Below the pieces are notes generated by a model. It ran no database searches, was not told the origin of the DNA, and was given only the letters and a program-made list of their open reading frames with translations. From CAZEGV01 sp964511645 (GTDB taxonomy: Bacteria > Bacteroidota > Bacteroidia > Cytophagales > JAAEPT01), in contig CAZEGV010000024.1 in NCBI GenBank assembly GCA_964511645.1, positions 1-39,114 on the forward strand: a DNA stretch of 39,114 nt, written 5' to 3'. Shown here in pieces: positions 17,403-25,700 of this stretch (its first letter is position 1; each line of letters begins with the position of its first letter). The translations under genes were made by a program, and so were the position numbers.

Positions 17403-18854
17403 TTAGTGACTGTTTCTTACTTTATCTATCATGATTGGTGTGACTTCAGTTTTATTGTTATCCCAGCTATTGTAGATGTATGTCAATACATTTGCTGCTT
17501 CTTCATCACTTAATGTTTGTGCCGTCATTACACTATTGTATTTATTTCCGTTTACAGTGATTTCACCAGTTTTACCGTGTAGTACAATTCCAATAGCTCT
17601 ATCTACATCAGCATTAAGATAATCAGATTTTGCAAGAGGTGGGAATGCGTTAGCAATACCTTGTCCTTCTCCTTGGTGACAAGCAAAACACGTTTGAGAA
17701 TAAATTTGTTTCCCTAATTCTACCCTTTGAGCTACAGAAGTTGCTGTTATTGCTTTAGGAGCCTCTCCTGGCATTTCTTGAATAGTCCCCCCTTCTGGGT
17801 TGTATATGCCTTCTATTTGTTTTCCAGAATATAATGTTTTGTTTTCTTCACCTTCTACTTTTATCATTCCTAAAGCTCCTTTGTTAAAAGCTCTAAAGAT
17901 AGAATGGTCAACAATAATAAATGTTCCTGGTACGTCTACTTTAAACTCAACCATTGCTGCACCACCTGACGGTATTAATGTCGTTTGTACATTTTTGTTT
18001 GATACAGTACCACCTTCAACGTTTACATTGTCAAATATTTCTCCAATTACATGGAAAGAAGAGACCAAGTTTGGTCCACCATTACCAACGAATAAACGTA
18101 CAGTTTCTCCAACTTTAGCAGTAAGAGCATTGTCCCCAGTTAAAGCACCCACTTTACCATTAAAGACTACATAGTCAGCATCTTCATCAACGGCTTTTTT
18201 CATGTCAAATGGTTGTAGTCCAGGCTGTCCATTTTCTCCTTTTGTGTAGAAGTCACCTTGCATAATATAATACTCTTTGTCTACTTTAGGAAGACCTCCT
18301 TCTGGCTCTACCAAAATTAAACCATACATCCCATTGGCAATATGCATGCCTACAGGTGCAGTAGCACAATGGTAAACATATAAACCTGGGTTTAATGTTT
18401 TGAAAGAGAAAGTAACCTCGTGACCAGGAGCTACAAATGAAGAGGCAGCACCACCACCAGCACCAGTTACAGCGTGTAAGTCAATATTGTGAGGAAGCTT
18501 ATTGTCTGGATGATTTTTTAGTGTGAACTCTACTTCATCACCAATTCTTGTTCTGATAAAACTTCCTGGTACAGAACCACCAAAAGTCCAGTATACATAT
18601 TTTACTCCATCAGTCATCTCTCCTTCTTGTTCCAAAATCTCCATATCAACGATAAGTTTTTTGGCAGCTCTATTACCTACTGATGCAGGTACATGAGGTG
18701 GTGATGTGAGTTCTGCTTTCATTTCTCCCGAAACTTTAATTTTAGCAGCATCTATTTTTTTAGGAGTTTCTGCTTTTTGAGAGCAAGCCCCCAATATCAT
18801 AGCACCAGAAAGTACTAGAGATTTAATTGTGAAAGTGATTTTTTGACGGTTCAT
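17403..18854 (-). CDS. nirK: Copper nitrite reductase with C-terminal cytochrome c domain, lipoprotein
   Basis: Reduces nitrite to NO. 483 residues: a lipoprotein signal (lipobox LGAC, Cys24), two cupredoxin domains (~65-335) and a cytochrome c domain (~375-468). All copper ligands are present. Type 1: His122, Cys163, His171, Met176. Type 2: His127, His162, His317. The catalytic pair Asp125 and His268 is also intact. The heme site is CFACH (Cys389, Cys392, His393) with Met443 a likely sixth ligand, giving a built-in electron donor as in other NirK-cytochrome fusions. It leads a leftward set with the SUMF1-like and SCO genes and is divergent from nirS. Confidence 0.96.
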   Translation of the reverse strand: MNRQKITFTIKSLVLSGAMILGACSQKAETPKKIDAAKIKVSGEMKAELTSPPHVPASVGNRAAKKLIVDMEILEQEGEMTDGVKYVYWTFGGSVPGSFIRTRIGDEVEFTLKNHPDNKLPHNIDLHAVTGAGGGAASSFVAPGHEVTFSFKTLNPGLYVYHCATAPVGMHIANGMYGLILVEPEGGLPKVDKEYYIMQGDFYTKGENGQPGLQPFDMKKAVDEDADYVVFNGKVGALTGDNALTAKVGETVRLFVGNGGPNLVSSFHVIGEIFDNVNVEGGTVSNKNVQTTLIPSGGAAMVEFKVDVPGTFIIVDHSIFRAFNKGALGMIKVEGEENKTLYSGKQIEGIYNPEGGTIQEMPGEAPKAITATSVAQRVELGKQIYSQTCFACHQGEGQGIANAFPPLAKSDYLNADVDRAIGIVLHGKTGEITVNGNKYNSVMTAQTLSDEEAANVLTYIYNSWDNNKTEVTPIMIDKVRNSH

Positions 18855-18939
18855 TGTAGTTTGTTTTTTTGTTTATTTATCAATTCATAAAGATGTATTA
18901 TTTCTATTTTCTTATTTGTGAGGATAGTCATTTTGTTAG

Positions 18940-18953
18940 GTGATTATAGTCAG
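18940..18953. promoter_or_regulatory. Imperfect FNR/DNR-like site between nirK and nirS
   Basis: GTGAT-TATA-GTCAG resembles the norC upstream dyad (TGAC-N4-GTCA) with one mismatch in the core. It lies 86 bp before nirK and 141 bp before nirS, within the 239-bp divergent region. This is weak by itself, but it is the best candidate there. Confidence 0.25.
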
Positions 18954-19093
18954 TGTTGTTTTTTTTGTTTTGATGAATGTTTGTTGGGTTGCTAAAAAAC
19001 ATTGTTTGGATTGATTGGTGTCATGTGTGTAGGGTTAAATAGGTGCTATTTTTACATTATGTTATTATTGATAACCACTTAACAAACTAAAGT

Positions 19094-20776
19094 ATGAAAA
19101 AGACATATCTATTCAGTGTAACCTTAGTACTAGGGACAATGCTTGCCAGCTGTGGGGGAGGAAAAAAAGACACAGGTCAACAAGTAGAAGATACTCAGAA
19201 AACTGTAGAGAATTCGGGAGATGTTTCACAAAATGGAGTACAGATGACAGCTGCTGAAATGAAGCAAGCGTCAGAAATTTATTTTAATAGATGTGCTGGC
19301 TGTCATGGTTCGTCTCGTAAGGGGGCTACTGGACCACATTTGCTACCTGTTGCACCAGAGGGTAATAACTCTCCTGCGACTACAGTTTTGGGTACGGCAG
19401 GTTTAAAAGCATTTATCGAAAATGGTACGCCAAGTGGTATGCCAGAGTGGAAAGGTATTTTAAGCGATGAGGAAATTGAAGTAATGACTCGTTTCTTACA
19501 GGTTGACCCGCCTATTATCCCACCATTTGGATTAAAAGAAATGACTGCTTCTTGGAATTTGATTGTTCCTGTAGCGGATAGGTTAACTAAGCCTGCTCAT
19601 AAGAGGAATATTGAAAATTATTTTGGTGTAATAATGAGGGATGCTGGCAAGGTAGCTATCATCGATGGAGATACTAAGGAGAAGCTAGTTGTATTAAAAA
19701 CAGGATTTGCAGTTCATATTTTAAGAACATCAGCTTCTGGTAGGTATATTTACTCTGTAGGTAGAGATGGTAGGATTACTATGATTGATACTTATCCTGA
19801 AGTCCCAAAAATTGTTGCTGAAGTAAGAGGGGCGTTTGATTCTCGTTCAGTAGAAGTATCCAAATTTAAAGGTTATGAGGATAAGTATTTAGTATTTGGT
19901 GGGTATAGTCCAAGTCATATTGCGATTATGGATGCACAAACATTAGAGCCAATATCAGTAACTCCAACTGCTGGTAATGCTTGTGATGGTGATAAAGAGT
20001 TTATTGAAGAGGCAAGAGTTGCATCTATTGTTGCATCGCATACTGATCCTGTTTGGATATGTAATGTTAAAGAAAGAGGAATGGTTGATATTGTAGATTA
20101 TACGGATCCTGAAAATCCTCAAATTACTGAAATTCCTTCTGCAAGATTTTTGCATGATGGTGGTTTTGATAAAACTGGACATTACTTCTTAGTAGCAGCA
20201 AATGCAGCTAATAAAATTGTAGTGATTGATGTCCCGAACAAAAAGTTAGTAAAAATTATAGAAACAGGAATTAAGCCTCATCCAGGTAGAGGAACAAATA
20301 TTTCAAATAGCTTAGGAGATTTATGGGTAACTTCTCATTTAGGAGAAAATAAAATTTCTTTAATAAAAACTAATCCAGGAGAAGGACAGTGGACAGTTGT
20401 TAAAGAGTTGAAAGCTACTGGTAGTGGTGGTGGAGCTTTGTTTGTGAAATCTCATCCAAAATCTAAACACCTATGGGTAGATAGAACATTAAATCCAGAT
20501 GCTAAATTACATTCTTCGGTTGATGTGTTTGACATTAAAACTATGGAAGTAAAAAAAACAATTACTATGCCCGAAGGTGTAGATGGTAGAATGGTACATA
20601 TGGAATATAATAAAAACGGAGATGAAGTTTGGATTTCTGTCTTTATGGGAACTGAAGCAGCAATTTTAATCTATGATGATAAAACATTGGAATTAAAACA
20701 AACGATTCAAGGGGATTGGGTGGAAAACCCAACAGGTAAATTTAATATGTACAATACTACACATGACGTTTATTAA
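19094..20776 (+). CDS. nirS: Cytochrome cd1 nitrite reductase, lipoprotein form
   Basis: Reduces nitrite to NO using heme c and heme d1. 560 residues: a lipoprotein signal (lipobox LASC, Cys20), a heme c domain with CAGCH (Cys67, Cys70, His71) and probable axial Met116 in SGMPEW, then an eight-bladed d1-heme propeller. The d1 iron ligand is His208 (GFAVHILRTSASGRY). The active-site histidines are His354 (FLHDGG) and His396 (PHPGRG), 42 residues apart exactly as in Pseudomonas His327/His369. The C-terminus ends PTGKFNMYNTTHDVY as in classical NirS. These features separate it from NirN and NirF. It is unusual in being a predicted lipoprotein and in lying next to nirK. No d1 synthesis genes are nearby. 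Confidence 0.95.
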   Translation: MKKTYLFSVTLVLGTMLASCGGGKKDTGQQVEDTQKTVENSGDVSQNGVQMTAAEMKQASEIYFNRCAGCHGSSRKGATGPHLLPVAPEGNNSPATTVLGTAGLKAFIENGTPSGMPEWKGILSDEEIEVMTRFLQVDPPIIPPFGLKEMTASWNLIVPVADRLTKPAHKRNIENYFGVIMRDAGKVAIIDGDTKEKLVVLKTGFAVHILRTSASGRYIYSVGRDGRITMIDTYPEVPKIVAEVRGAFDSRSVEVSKFKGYEDKYLVFGGYSPSHIAIMDAQTLEPISVTPTAGNACDGDKEFIEEARVASIVASHTDPVWICNVKERGMVDIVDYTDPENPQITEIPSARFLHDGGFDKTGHYFLVAANAANKIVVIDVPNKKLVKIIETGIKPHPGRGTNISNSLGDLWVTSHLGENKISLIKTNPGEGQWTVVKELKATGSGGGALFVKSHPKSKHLWVDRTLNPDAKLHSSVDVFDIKTMEVKKTITMPEGVDGRMVHMEYNKNGDEVWISVFMGTEAAILIYDDKTLELKQTIQGDWVENPTGKFNMYNTTHDVY

Positions 20777-20792
20777 AACATAAAATAATTAA

Positions 20793-20828
20793 TAATAAAG
20801 AGGAGAGGATTCTTCTCCTCTTATTTTT
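20793..20828 (+). terminator. Terminator after nirS
   Basis: GAGGAGA and TCTCCTC, extended by A-T pairs, form a stem around a short loop, followed by a T-rich run. It starts 16 bp after the nirS stop and probably insulates or attenuates the HmuY/receptor genes downstream. Confidence 0.75.
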
Positions 20829-20847
20829 TATAAAAACAATCAATAAT

Positions 20848-22107
20848 ATGAAAAAAATATTACTTACAAGTATTGTAATAGTTACATCCTTGGTGACTTC
20901 TTGGTCACAAACTACAGAGATCATCTCTATGGGGAACCTGTATGCAAATCAAGTGTTTTATAGTTTAGATAATGGTGAAGTTTCAAATGTTAGTAATACT
21001 GATTGGGATTTAGCTTTTTCGGCATCAGGACAAGGTTCTGCAGGAAGTGCTATATTGATTAATGAAGCAACTACCCGTTTATGGGCAGTACCTCAAGATT
21101 CTTCTTTTTGGAGTGTGTTTGATACGGCTGGTTTTTGGGCTTGGGAAGAGTTATTAAATTCTGACACTTCATGGACTAATGGAGCTTTTAATAAATATAG
21201 AGGGGCTAATGGAAGCTTTTTTGATATGGGATGGGGAGTACTTAACCCAAGTAATAATTATTGGACATTAGGTGATTCTCTTTATCTTGTAAAGCTATCT
21301 AATCAGTCATATAAGAAATTAAAAATTAATAGCTTAAAACAAGGTGTTTGGGAATTTCAATATGCAGATATAGATGGGAAAAATAAACAGGTGATTACCA
21401 TTAATAAGGCAAATTACTCAGATCGAAATTTTATTTATCATTCTTTATCGTCTAACCAAACGATTGATAGAGAACCAGCTAATACAAGTTGGGATTTTAC
21501 GTTACTTAAGCATAGAGACGAATTAATGCCAGGTTTGATAATGATGCCTGTTACAAGCATTTTTACAAATAGAAATTTATGGACTGCAAAGTCTAACGAA
21601 GTAGATTTTGCTAGTGCATCTGTTGCAGTAGTGCCACAAACGGCATATAATCAAAATGTAATTAATATTGGTAGAGAGTGGAAGAAATTCTCAAAAGGAG
21701 TAGGTACTGTTTATGATTCTATCGCTTATTTTTTACATAGAGATAATGAGTCACAAGTTTATCGTATTGTTTTTACTGATTTTGGATGGTCAGCAACGGG
21801 TACAGCTACTTGTGAATTTACAAAATTAGGTTTGGAGGGTGTAGATGCATTGAGTGAAAATGAGAGTGTAAATATCTATCCTAACCCTACGGAAGGTGAG
21901 AATGTAACAATTGTTTTTGGTGAAGTAAAAACAATGTTATCAACTATTGAAGTTTTGAATACCTTAGGAGAAATTATTTTGATTAAAGAAATAGATCAAG
22001 GAGTGTCATCATCTTTGTTGAATGTAAGTCAATTGAAATCAGGTCTTTATTTTATTAATTTAAAAGGAGAAACAACTAATTTAATCAAAAAACTAGTTAT
22101 CCGATAA
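20848..22107 (+). CDS. HmuY-like protein with T9SS C-terminal sorting domain
   Basis: 419 residues: signal peptide (1-20), an HmuY-like region (~25-330) and a type A T9SS sorting domain (YPNPTEG to the basic end LIKKLVIR). HmuY proteins are heme-binding hemophores in Porphyromonas and relatives. Family hallmarks are the two WD strands, DWDLAF (~52-57) and SWDFTLLKH (Trp215, Asp216, His222), and VITINKANY between them. The lipoprotein encoded by the fourth gene after nirS shares this framework. The T9SS tail, not seen on classical HmuY, implies secretion to the surface or medium. It is followed directly by the TonB receptor gene. The ligand (heme, heme d1 or other) is unknown. Confidence 0.75.
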   Translation: MKKILLTSIVIVTSLVTSWSQTTEIISMGNLYANQVFYSLDNGEVSNVSNTDWDLAFSASGQGSAGSAILINEATTRLWAVPQDSSFWSVFDTAGFWAWEELLNSDTSWTNGAFNKYRGANGSFFDMGWGVLNPSNNYWTLGDSLYLVKLSNQSYKKLKINSLKQGVWEFQYADIDGKNKQVITINKANYSDRNFIYHSLSSNQTIDREPANTSWDFTLLKHRDELMPGLIMMPVTSIFTNRNLWTAKSNEVDFASASVAVVPQTAYNQNVINIGREWKKFSKGVGTVYDSIAYFLHRDNESQVYRIVFTDFGWSATGTATCEFTKLGLEGVDALSENESVNIYPNPTEGENVTIVFGEVKTMLSTIEVLNTLGEIILIKEIDQGVSSSLLNVSQLKSGLYFINLKGETTNLIKKLVIR

Positions 22108-24330
22108 GTGGTTCGTTATCTTAAATATTGGTTAACTATTTTTTTAGGTTGTATTGGACTTTACCTGCCTGCTCAAAGTGGGCAGATTAAAGTTTTTAAT
22201 TTTGAAACGAATGAAGCTTTAATGGCAAATGTTGAATTTGTATGTTTAAGCGGAACAAGTAAAAATACAACAAAACTAATTTATACTAATTCAGAGGGGC
22301 TTGTGCTCAATCCTTTTTTTAAGGATACAACAAGTGTTACTGTTTATGTTAGTTTATTTGTCAAACAAACATTTATATTATTACCTCGTGAAAGCAAAGA
22401 AGTGTTCTTAAAGTTTGCGGTATATAATTTAGCACCAGTAGTGCTTACACTTCAGGCTGAGCCTACTCCGAAAGAGGAGGTGATTCAAGAAGTACAAGTA
22501 ATAAGTAAACATGCTCTTGAGGCAAAAGGGGCAACTAATCTTAAAGAAGTCTTTGCTACTGACCTTAATTTTAGAACTAATAATGGACATGTAAATGAAA
22601 GTGCTTTAATGCTTAATGGACTTTCTGGAAATTATATTAAAATTATGATTGACGGTGTACCTGTGGTAGGGAGGCTAAACGGAAATATAGATCTCTCTCA
22701 AATTAATCTTTCTGATGTAGAGAGAATAGAGGTAATAGAAGGACCAGTAGCCGTTGCTTATGGCTCTAATGCTCTAGGAGGAGTGATTAATATTATTACA
22801 AAAAAAACTCAAAAGAAAAAAATAAAATTTTCTATTAACACATATTCAGAATCTGTAGGACAATATAATTTGGGAGGAAGTATAGGGTTGAAGCAGAAGA
22901 AAAATTTATTTAAAGTTTCATTAGGTAGAAGTTTTTTTCAAGGATTTTCTAATTCAAAAACAATACGACTTAAAGATTGGAAACCTAGAGAGCAATACTT
23001 TGGATCATTTCGATTAAATAAAAAAATTAAAAAAGGAAATGTTATTTATATATTTGATGCTTTTAACGAACTCATGACTAGTAGGGGAGAGCCTTCTGCA
23101 CCATATTACATTACTGCATTTGATACATATTTTCGTACTAATCGTTTGTCGAATAAAATACTTCTAAATAAAAAATTACAAAAAAAAAAGGCCTTAAATT
23201 TGAGCTTATCTCATTCATTTTATCAGAGAAAAAGAAATATTTATTATGTTGATTTGACTACTCTAAATAAAGTGTTAACGCCTAATTCTAGCGATCAAGA
23301 TACAACCGTTTTTAATACCATGTCTTTCAGGGGGATGTTTAGTGGTAAGAAAAAGAAATGGAATTATACAGTAGGAAGTGAGTTAAATAAAAATTTTATT
23401 ATAGCCAATAGAGTAAGTGGTAAAAAGAAACAAATTGGTGATTATGCAGGTTTCGGGTCGGTAACATATAAACCAATTAAGAACCTTTCGGTACAACCTG
23501 GTTTACGACTGGCTTATAATACTAAATATAAAGCACCAATTGTCCCATCAATTAATGTTTTGTATAAGAAAAAAAATATGGATGTAAGGATGTCTTACGC
23601 CAAAGGATTTAGAGCACCTTCTTTAAAAGAGCTTTACTTAGAATTTCATTATAATTCAACAATTAATTTATGGGGAAATGAAGGTTTATCCTCTGAGTCA
23701 TCAGATCATTTGAATTTTTCTGTATCGATTTATGATACCATCAAAAAACATTTTATACGAGTGACGCCAAGTATCTACTATACTAAAATTAATAACCTTA
23801 TTGATTTGGTTAAAGTATCTAATGTAGATTGGAAATATACTAATGTCAATTATTTTATTACTCAAGGAGTGTCTTTAAAAACACAGTATTTTTATAAGAA
23901 ATTATGTATAAACACAGGATATACTCATTTTGGTTATTTGAACTCTATGTTTGATGTAGAAGGGTTTAATAATGAATATAATTATTCAGATAATTTTAAT
24001 GTTTCAATTAATTATCGTTTGGCAGATAGCCTTGGTTTGAGTTTTAATATAATGTATAAATATACTGGTGCAATTAAATCATTTTATATGAATGATGATA
24101 ACCGTGTTACCGAGAGTTTCATTGATAATTATAACACTTTGGATTGTTCGGTCACCAAAAAGTTACTAAAGAAGAAAATATTACTGACAGGAGGAGTTAA
24201 AAACTTGTTTGATGTAAGTACTGTAAATATGACAGGAGATGTGTATGGGGTATCTAACTCTAGCAAATCAAATACATTAAGCGTGCTATGGGGAAGAACG
24301 TATTTTATATCTATGAAATTAAGTTTATGA
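22108..24330 (+). CDS. TonB-dependent outer-membrane receptor (HmuR-like by context)
   Basis: 740 residues: signal peptide (~1-24), an N-terminal carboxypeptidase-like or extension segment (~25-105), the plug domain (~125-235) with VQVISKHALEAKGATNL, IMIDGVPVVGRLNG and the typical IEVIEGPVAVAYGSNALGGV block, then a 22-stranded barrel ending in an aromatic/Leu-rich C-terminus (FISMKLSL). The start is a GTG directly abutting the previous stop. It lies between two HmuY-like genes, as hmuY-hmuR pairs do, so heme or a related tetrapyrrole is the best guess at substrate. Transport would need the ExbB-ExbD-TonB motor, one version of which is encoded at 6.4-8.3 kb. Confidence 0.85.
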   Translation: MVRYLKYWLTIFLGCIGLYLPAQSGQIKVFNFETNEALMANVEFVCLSGTSKNTTKLIYTNSEGLVLNPFFKDTTSVTVYVSLFVKQTFILLPRESKEVFLKFAVYNLAPVVLTLQAEPTPKEEVIQEVQVISKHALEAKGATNLKEVFATDLNFRTNNGHVNESALMLNGLSGNYIKIMIDGVPVVGRLNGNIDLSQINLSDVERIEVIEGPVAVAYGSNALGGVINIITKKTQKKKIKFSINTYSESVGQYNLGGSIGLKQKKNLFKVSLGRSFFQGFSNSKTIRLKDWKPREQYFGSFRLNKKIKKGNVIYIFDAFNELMTSRGEPSAPYYITAFDTYFRTNRLSNKILLNKKLQKKKALNLSLSHSFYQRKRNIYYVDLTTLNKVLTPNSSDQDTTVFNTMSFRGMFSGKKKKWNYTVGSELNKNFIIANRVSGKKKQIGDYAGFGSVTYKPIKNLSVQPGLRLAYNTKYKAPIVPSINVLYKKKNMDVRMSYAKGFRAPSLKELYLEFHYNSTINLWGNEGLSSESSDHLNFSVSIYDTIKKHFIRVTPSIYYTKINNLIDLVKVSNVDWKYTNVNYFITQGVSLKTQYFYKKLCINTGYTHFGYLNSMFDVEGFNNEYNYSDNFNVSINYRLADSLGLSFNIMYKYTGAIKSFYMNDDNRVTESFIDNYNTLDCSVTKKLLKKKILLTGGVKNLFDVSTVNMTGDVYGVSNSSKSNTLSVLWGRTYFISMKLSL

Positions 24331-25289
24331 AAATATTCAGCATTATAGTATTTCCTTTCTTGTTTATTTCTTGTTTAAAAAAAGAGATACCTGTACCTAT
24401 TCCAGAACCTGGAAATATAAAAACAGTAACTATCAAAATTGATTATCCTTATAAGTACCAAGTATATTATGATTGCGAAACTAACTCTGTAGTTAGTACT
24501 AATACTAAATATGATTGGGATATTGCTTTTGAATGTGCTGCAGATAGTAATCATATTACTTTAAATACTGCCAAAGGAGTTTTTATTGCTAATCAAGGTA
24601 CTGTAGATTTCTCTTCTGTAACATCAATAGCAGGGGGGCAATGGCTTTGGGATAATTTTGCTGGTGATTTGACACTTACGGCAATTGGAGATTGGCGAAA
24701 TAAGCATGAAGTTTATATTTTGGATCGTCAATATAATGAACAGGGGTTGCATTTAGGCTATGTCAAAATAATGTTTCAAGAAGTTACGACAACATCGTAC
24801 ACTTTTAAATATGCTAATCTTGATGGGACAAACGAACACGTGATTACAATCAATAAAGATAATAAACTTAATTTTATAGCATTTAGTTTTGATAGTAATA
24901 CATCTATAGCTCTTGAACCAGCTAGCGAAAAATGGGATTTATTATTTACTAATCATCAGCATTTTTTCTCTAATTTGAGTTTCCCTTTTGTTTTGACTCA
25001 AGTTTTAGGAAATACGTATAATGGAGTAATCACCGCAGAAGATAATAATGGTGACTTTTTGAACTTAGACCTTTTGAGTGTTTCCAAATATACCTTTACT
25101 AATATTAAAGATGAAATAGGTTATGATTGGAAAATCAGAAATAGTGCAGATAATTCATTTACTATTGACGGTAAAAAGAGTTTTATTATACGAACCGTAG
25201 AAGGATTTTATTATAAAATAAGGTTTATTGATTTTTATAATTCGGGTGGCGTTAAGGGCTATCCTAAGTTCGAAATTCAACGATTATAG
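24327..25289 (+). CDS. HmuY-like lipoprotein
   Basis: 320 residues from the ATG at 24327, chosen over the ATG at 24288. The later start gives a clean lipoprotein signal (lipobox LFISC, Cys16) and an ATGA overlap with the receptor stop. The family framework matches its T9SS-tailed paralogue: YDWDIAF (~62-68), HVITINKDN (~171-179) and EKWDLLFTNH (Trp203, Asp204, His210). The histidine after the second WD strand aligns with His222 of the paralogue, so it is a candidate heme ligand. Unlike the paralogue it ends without a sorting tail and should be anchored on the outer membrane. It may hand ligand to the receptor. Confidence 0.78.
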   Translation: MKIFSIIVFPFLFISCLKKEIPVPIPEPGNIKTVTIKIDYPYKYQVYYDCETNSVVSTNTKYDWDIAFECAADSNHITLNTAKGVFIANQGTVDFSSVTSIAGGQWLWDNFAGDLTLTAIGDWRNKHEVYILDRQYNEQGLHLGYVKIMFQEVTTTSYTFKYANLDGTNEHVITINKDNKLNFIAFSFDSNTSIALEPASEKWDLLFTNHQHFFSNLSFPFVLTQVLGNTYNGVITAEDNNGDFLNLDLLSVSKYTFTNIKDEIGYDWKIRNSADNSFTIDGKKSFIIRTVEGFYYKIRFIDFYNSGGVKGYPKFEIQRL

Positions 25290-25292
25290 CTT

Positions 25293-25670
25293 ATGAAAGT
25301 AAATGCGTTGGTTTTTATGAGTTATTTATTTTTTTCTTCATGTCACGAAAAAAAAATGCAAGAAAAACCTTTTGTTTTATTACCTATTGATAACACAAAA
25401 ATTGAATTAGGTCAGCAAGTTTTTAAGAAAAAATGTGAATCTTGCCATAAGATGGAATTTAAATCTATTGGACCAGATATTAGTGACATAGTTCATGTGA
25501 AAGGAGAAAAAATTACAAGCAAGAAGCTAAATGGGCTAGATAAAAATTGCTATGATAAAAAAATTTCAAAGGAAGATGCTAGAAATATTCTGGAATATCT
25601 AAGACAGTATGAAGTTTGGTTGCATGAGATTAATGCAATTAACAAATATCAAAAACAGGAAAATCAATAG
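25293..25670 (+). CDS. Small cytochrome c lipoprotein
   Basis: 125 residues with a lipoprotein signal (lipobox FSSC, Cys17) and a single class I heme site CESCH (Cys48, Cys51, His52), followed by the typical IGPDIS block and a C-terminal helix with ARNILEYLRQY. No methionine is found in the usual sixth-ligand place before the C-terminal helix; the only nearby candidate ligand is Cys86 in DKNCYDKK. It may pass electrons to NirS, or have a sensing or heme-handling role. It starts 3 bp after the HmuY-like lipoprotein gene and is the last gene before a bidirectional terminator. Confidence 0.8.
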   Translation: MKVNALVFMSYLFFSSCHEKKMQEKPFVLLPIDNTKIELGQQVFKKKCESCHKMEFKSIGPDISDIVHVKGEKITSKKLNGLDKNCYDKKISKEDARNILEYLRQYEVWLHEINAINKYQKQENQ

Positions 25671-25687
25671 CGTTAATCCTGTTTTTG
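25650..25687. terminator. Bidirectional terminator between the cytochrome c gene and scdA
   Basis: CAAAAACAGGA (25650-25660) and TCCTGTTTTTG (25677-25687) form an 11-bp perfect stem overlapping the end of the cytochrome gene. The A and T runs on either side serve both convergent genes. Confidence 0.7.
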
Positions 25688-25700
25688 ACAGATGTTTTTT

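Noticed and set aside
17800..18174. A plus-strand open frame of 124 codons inside nirK.
   Set aside because: It is antisense to the conserved cupredoxin coding sequence and has no recognisable domain.
19094..20776. The d1-type protein could be NirN or NirF rather than NirS.
   Set aside because: It has the N-terminal heme c domain, both active-site histidines at the NirS spacing of 42 residues, and the NirS-type C-terminus. NirF lacks the heme c domain, and NirN lacks this pair of histidines.
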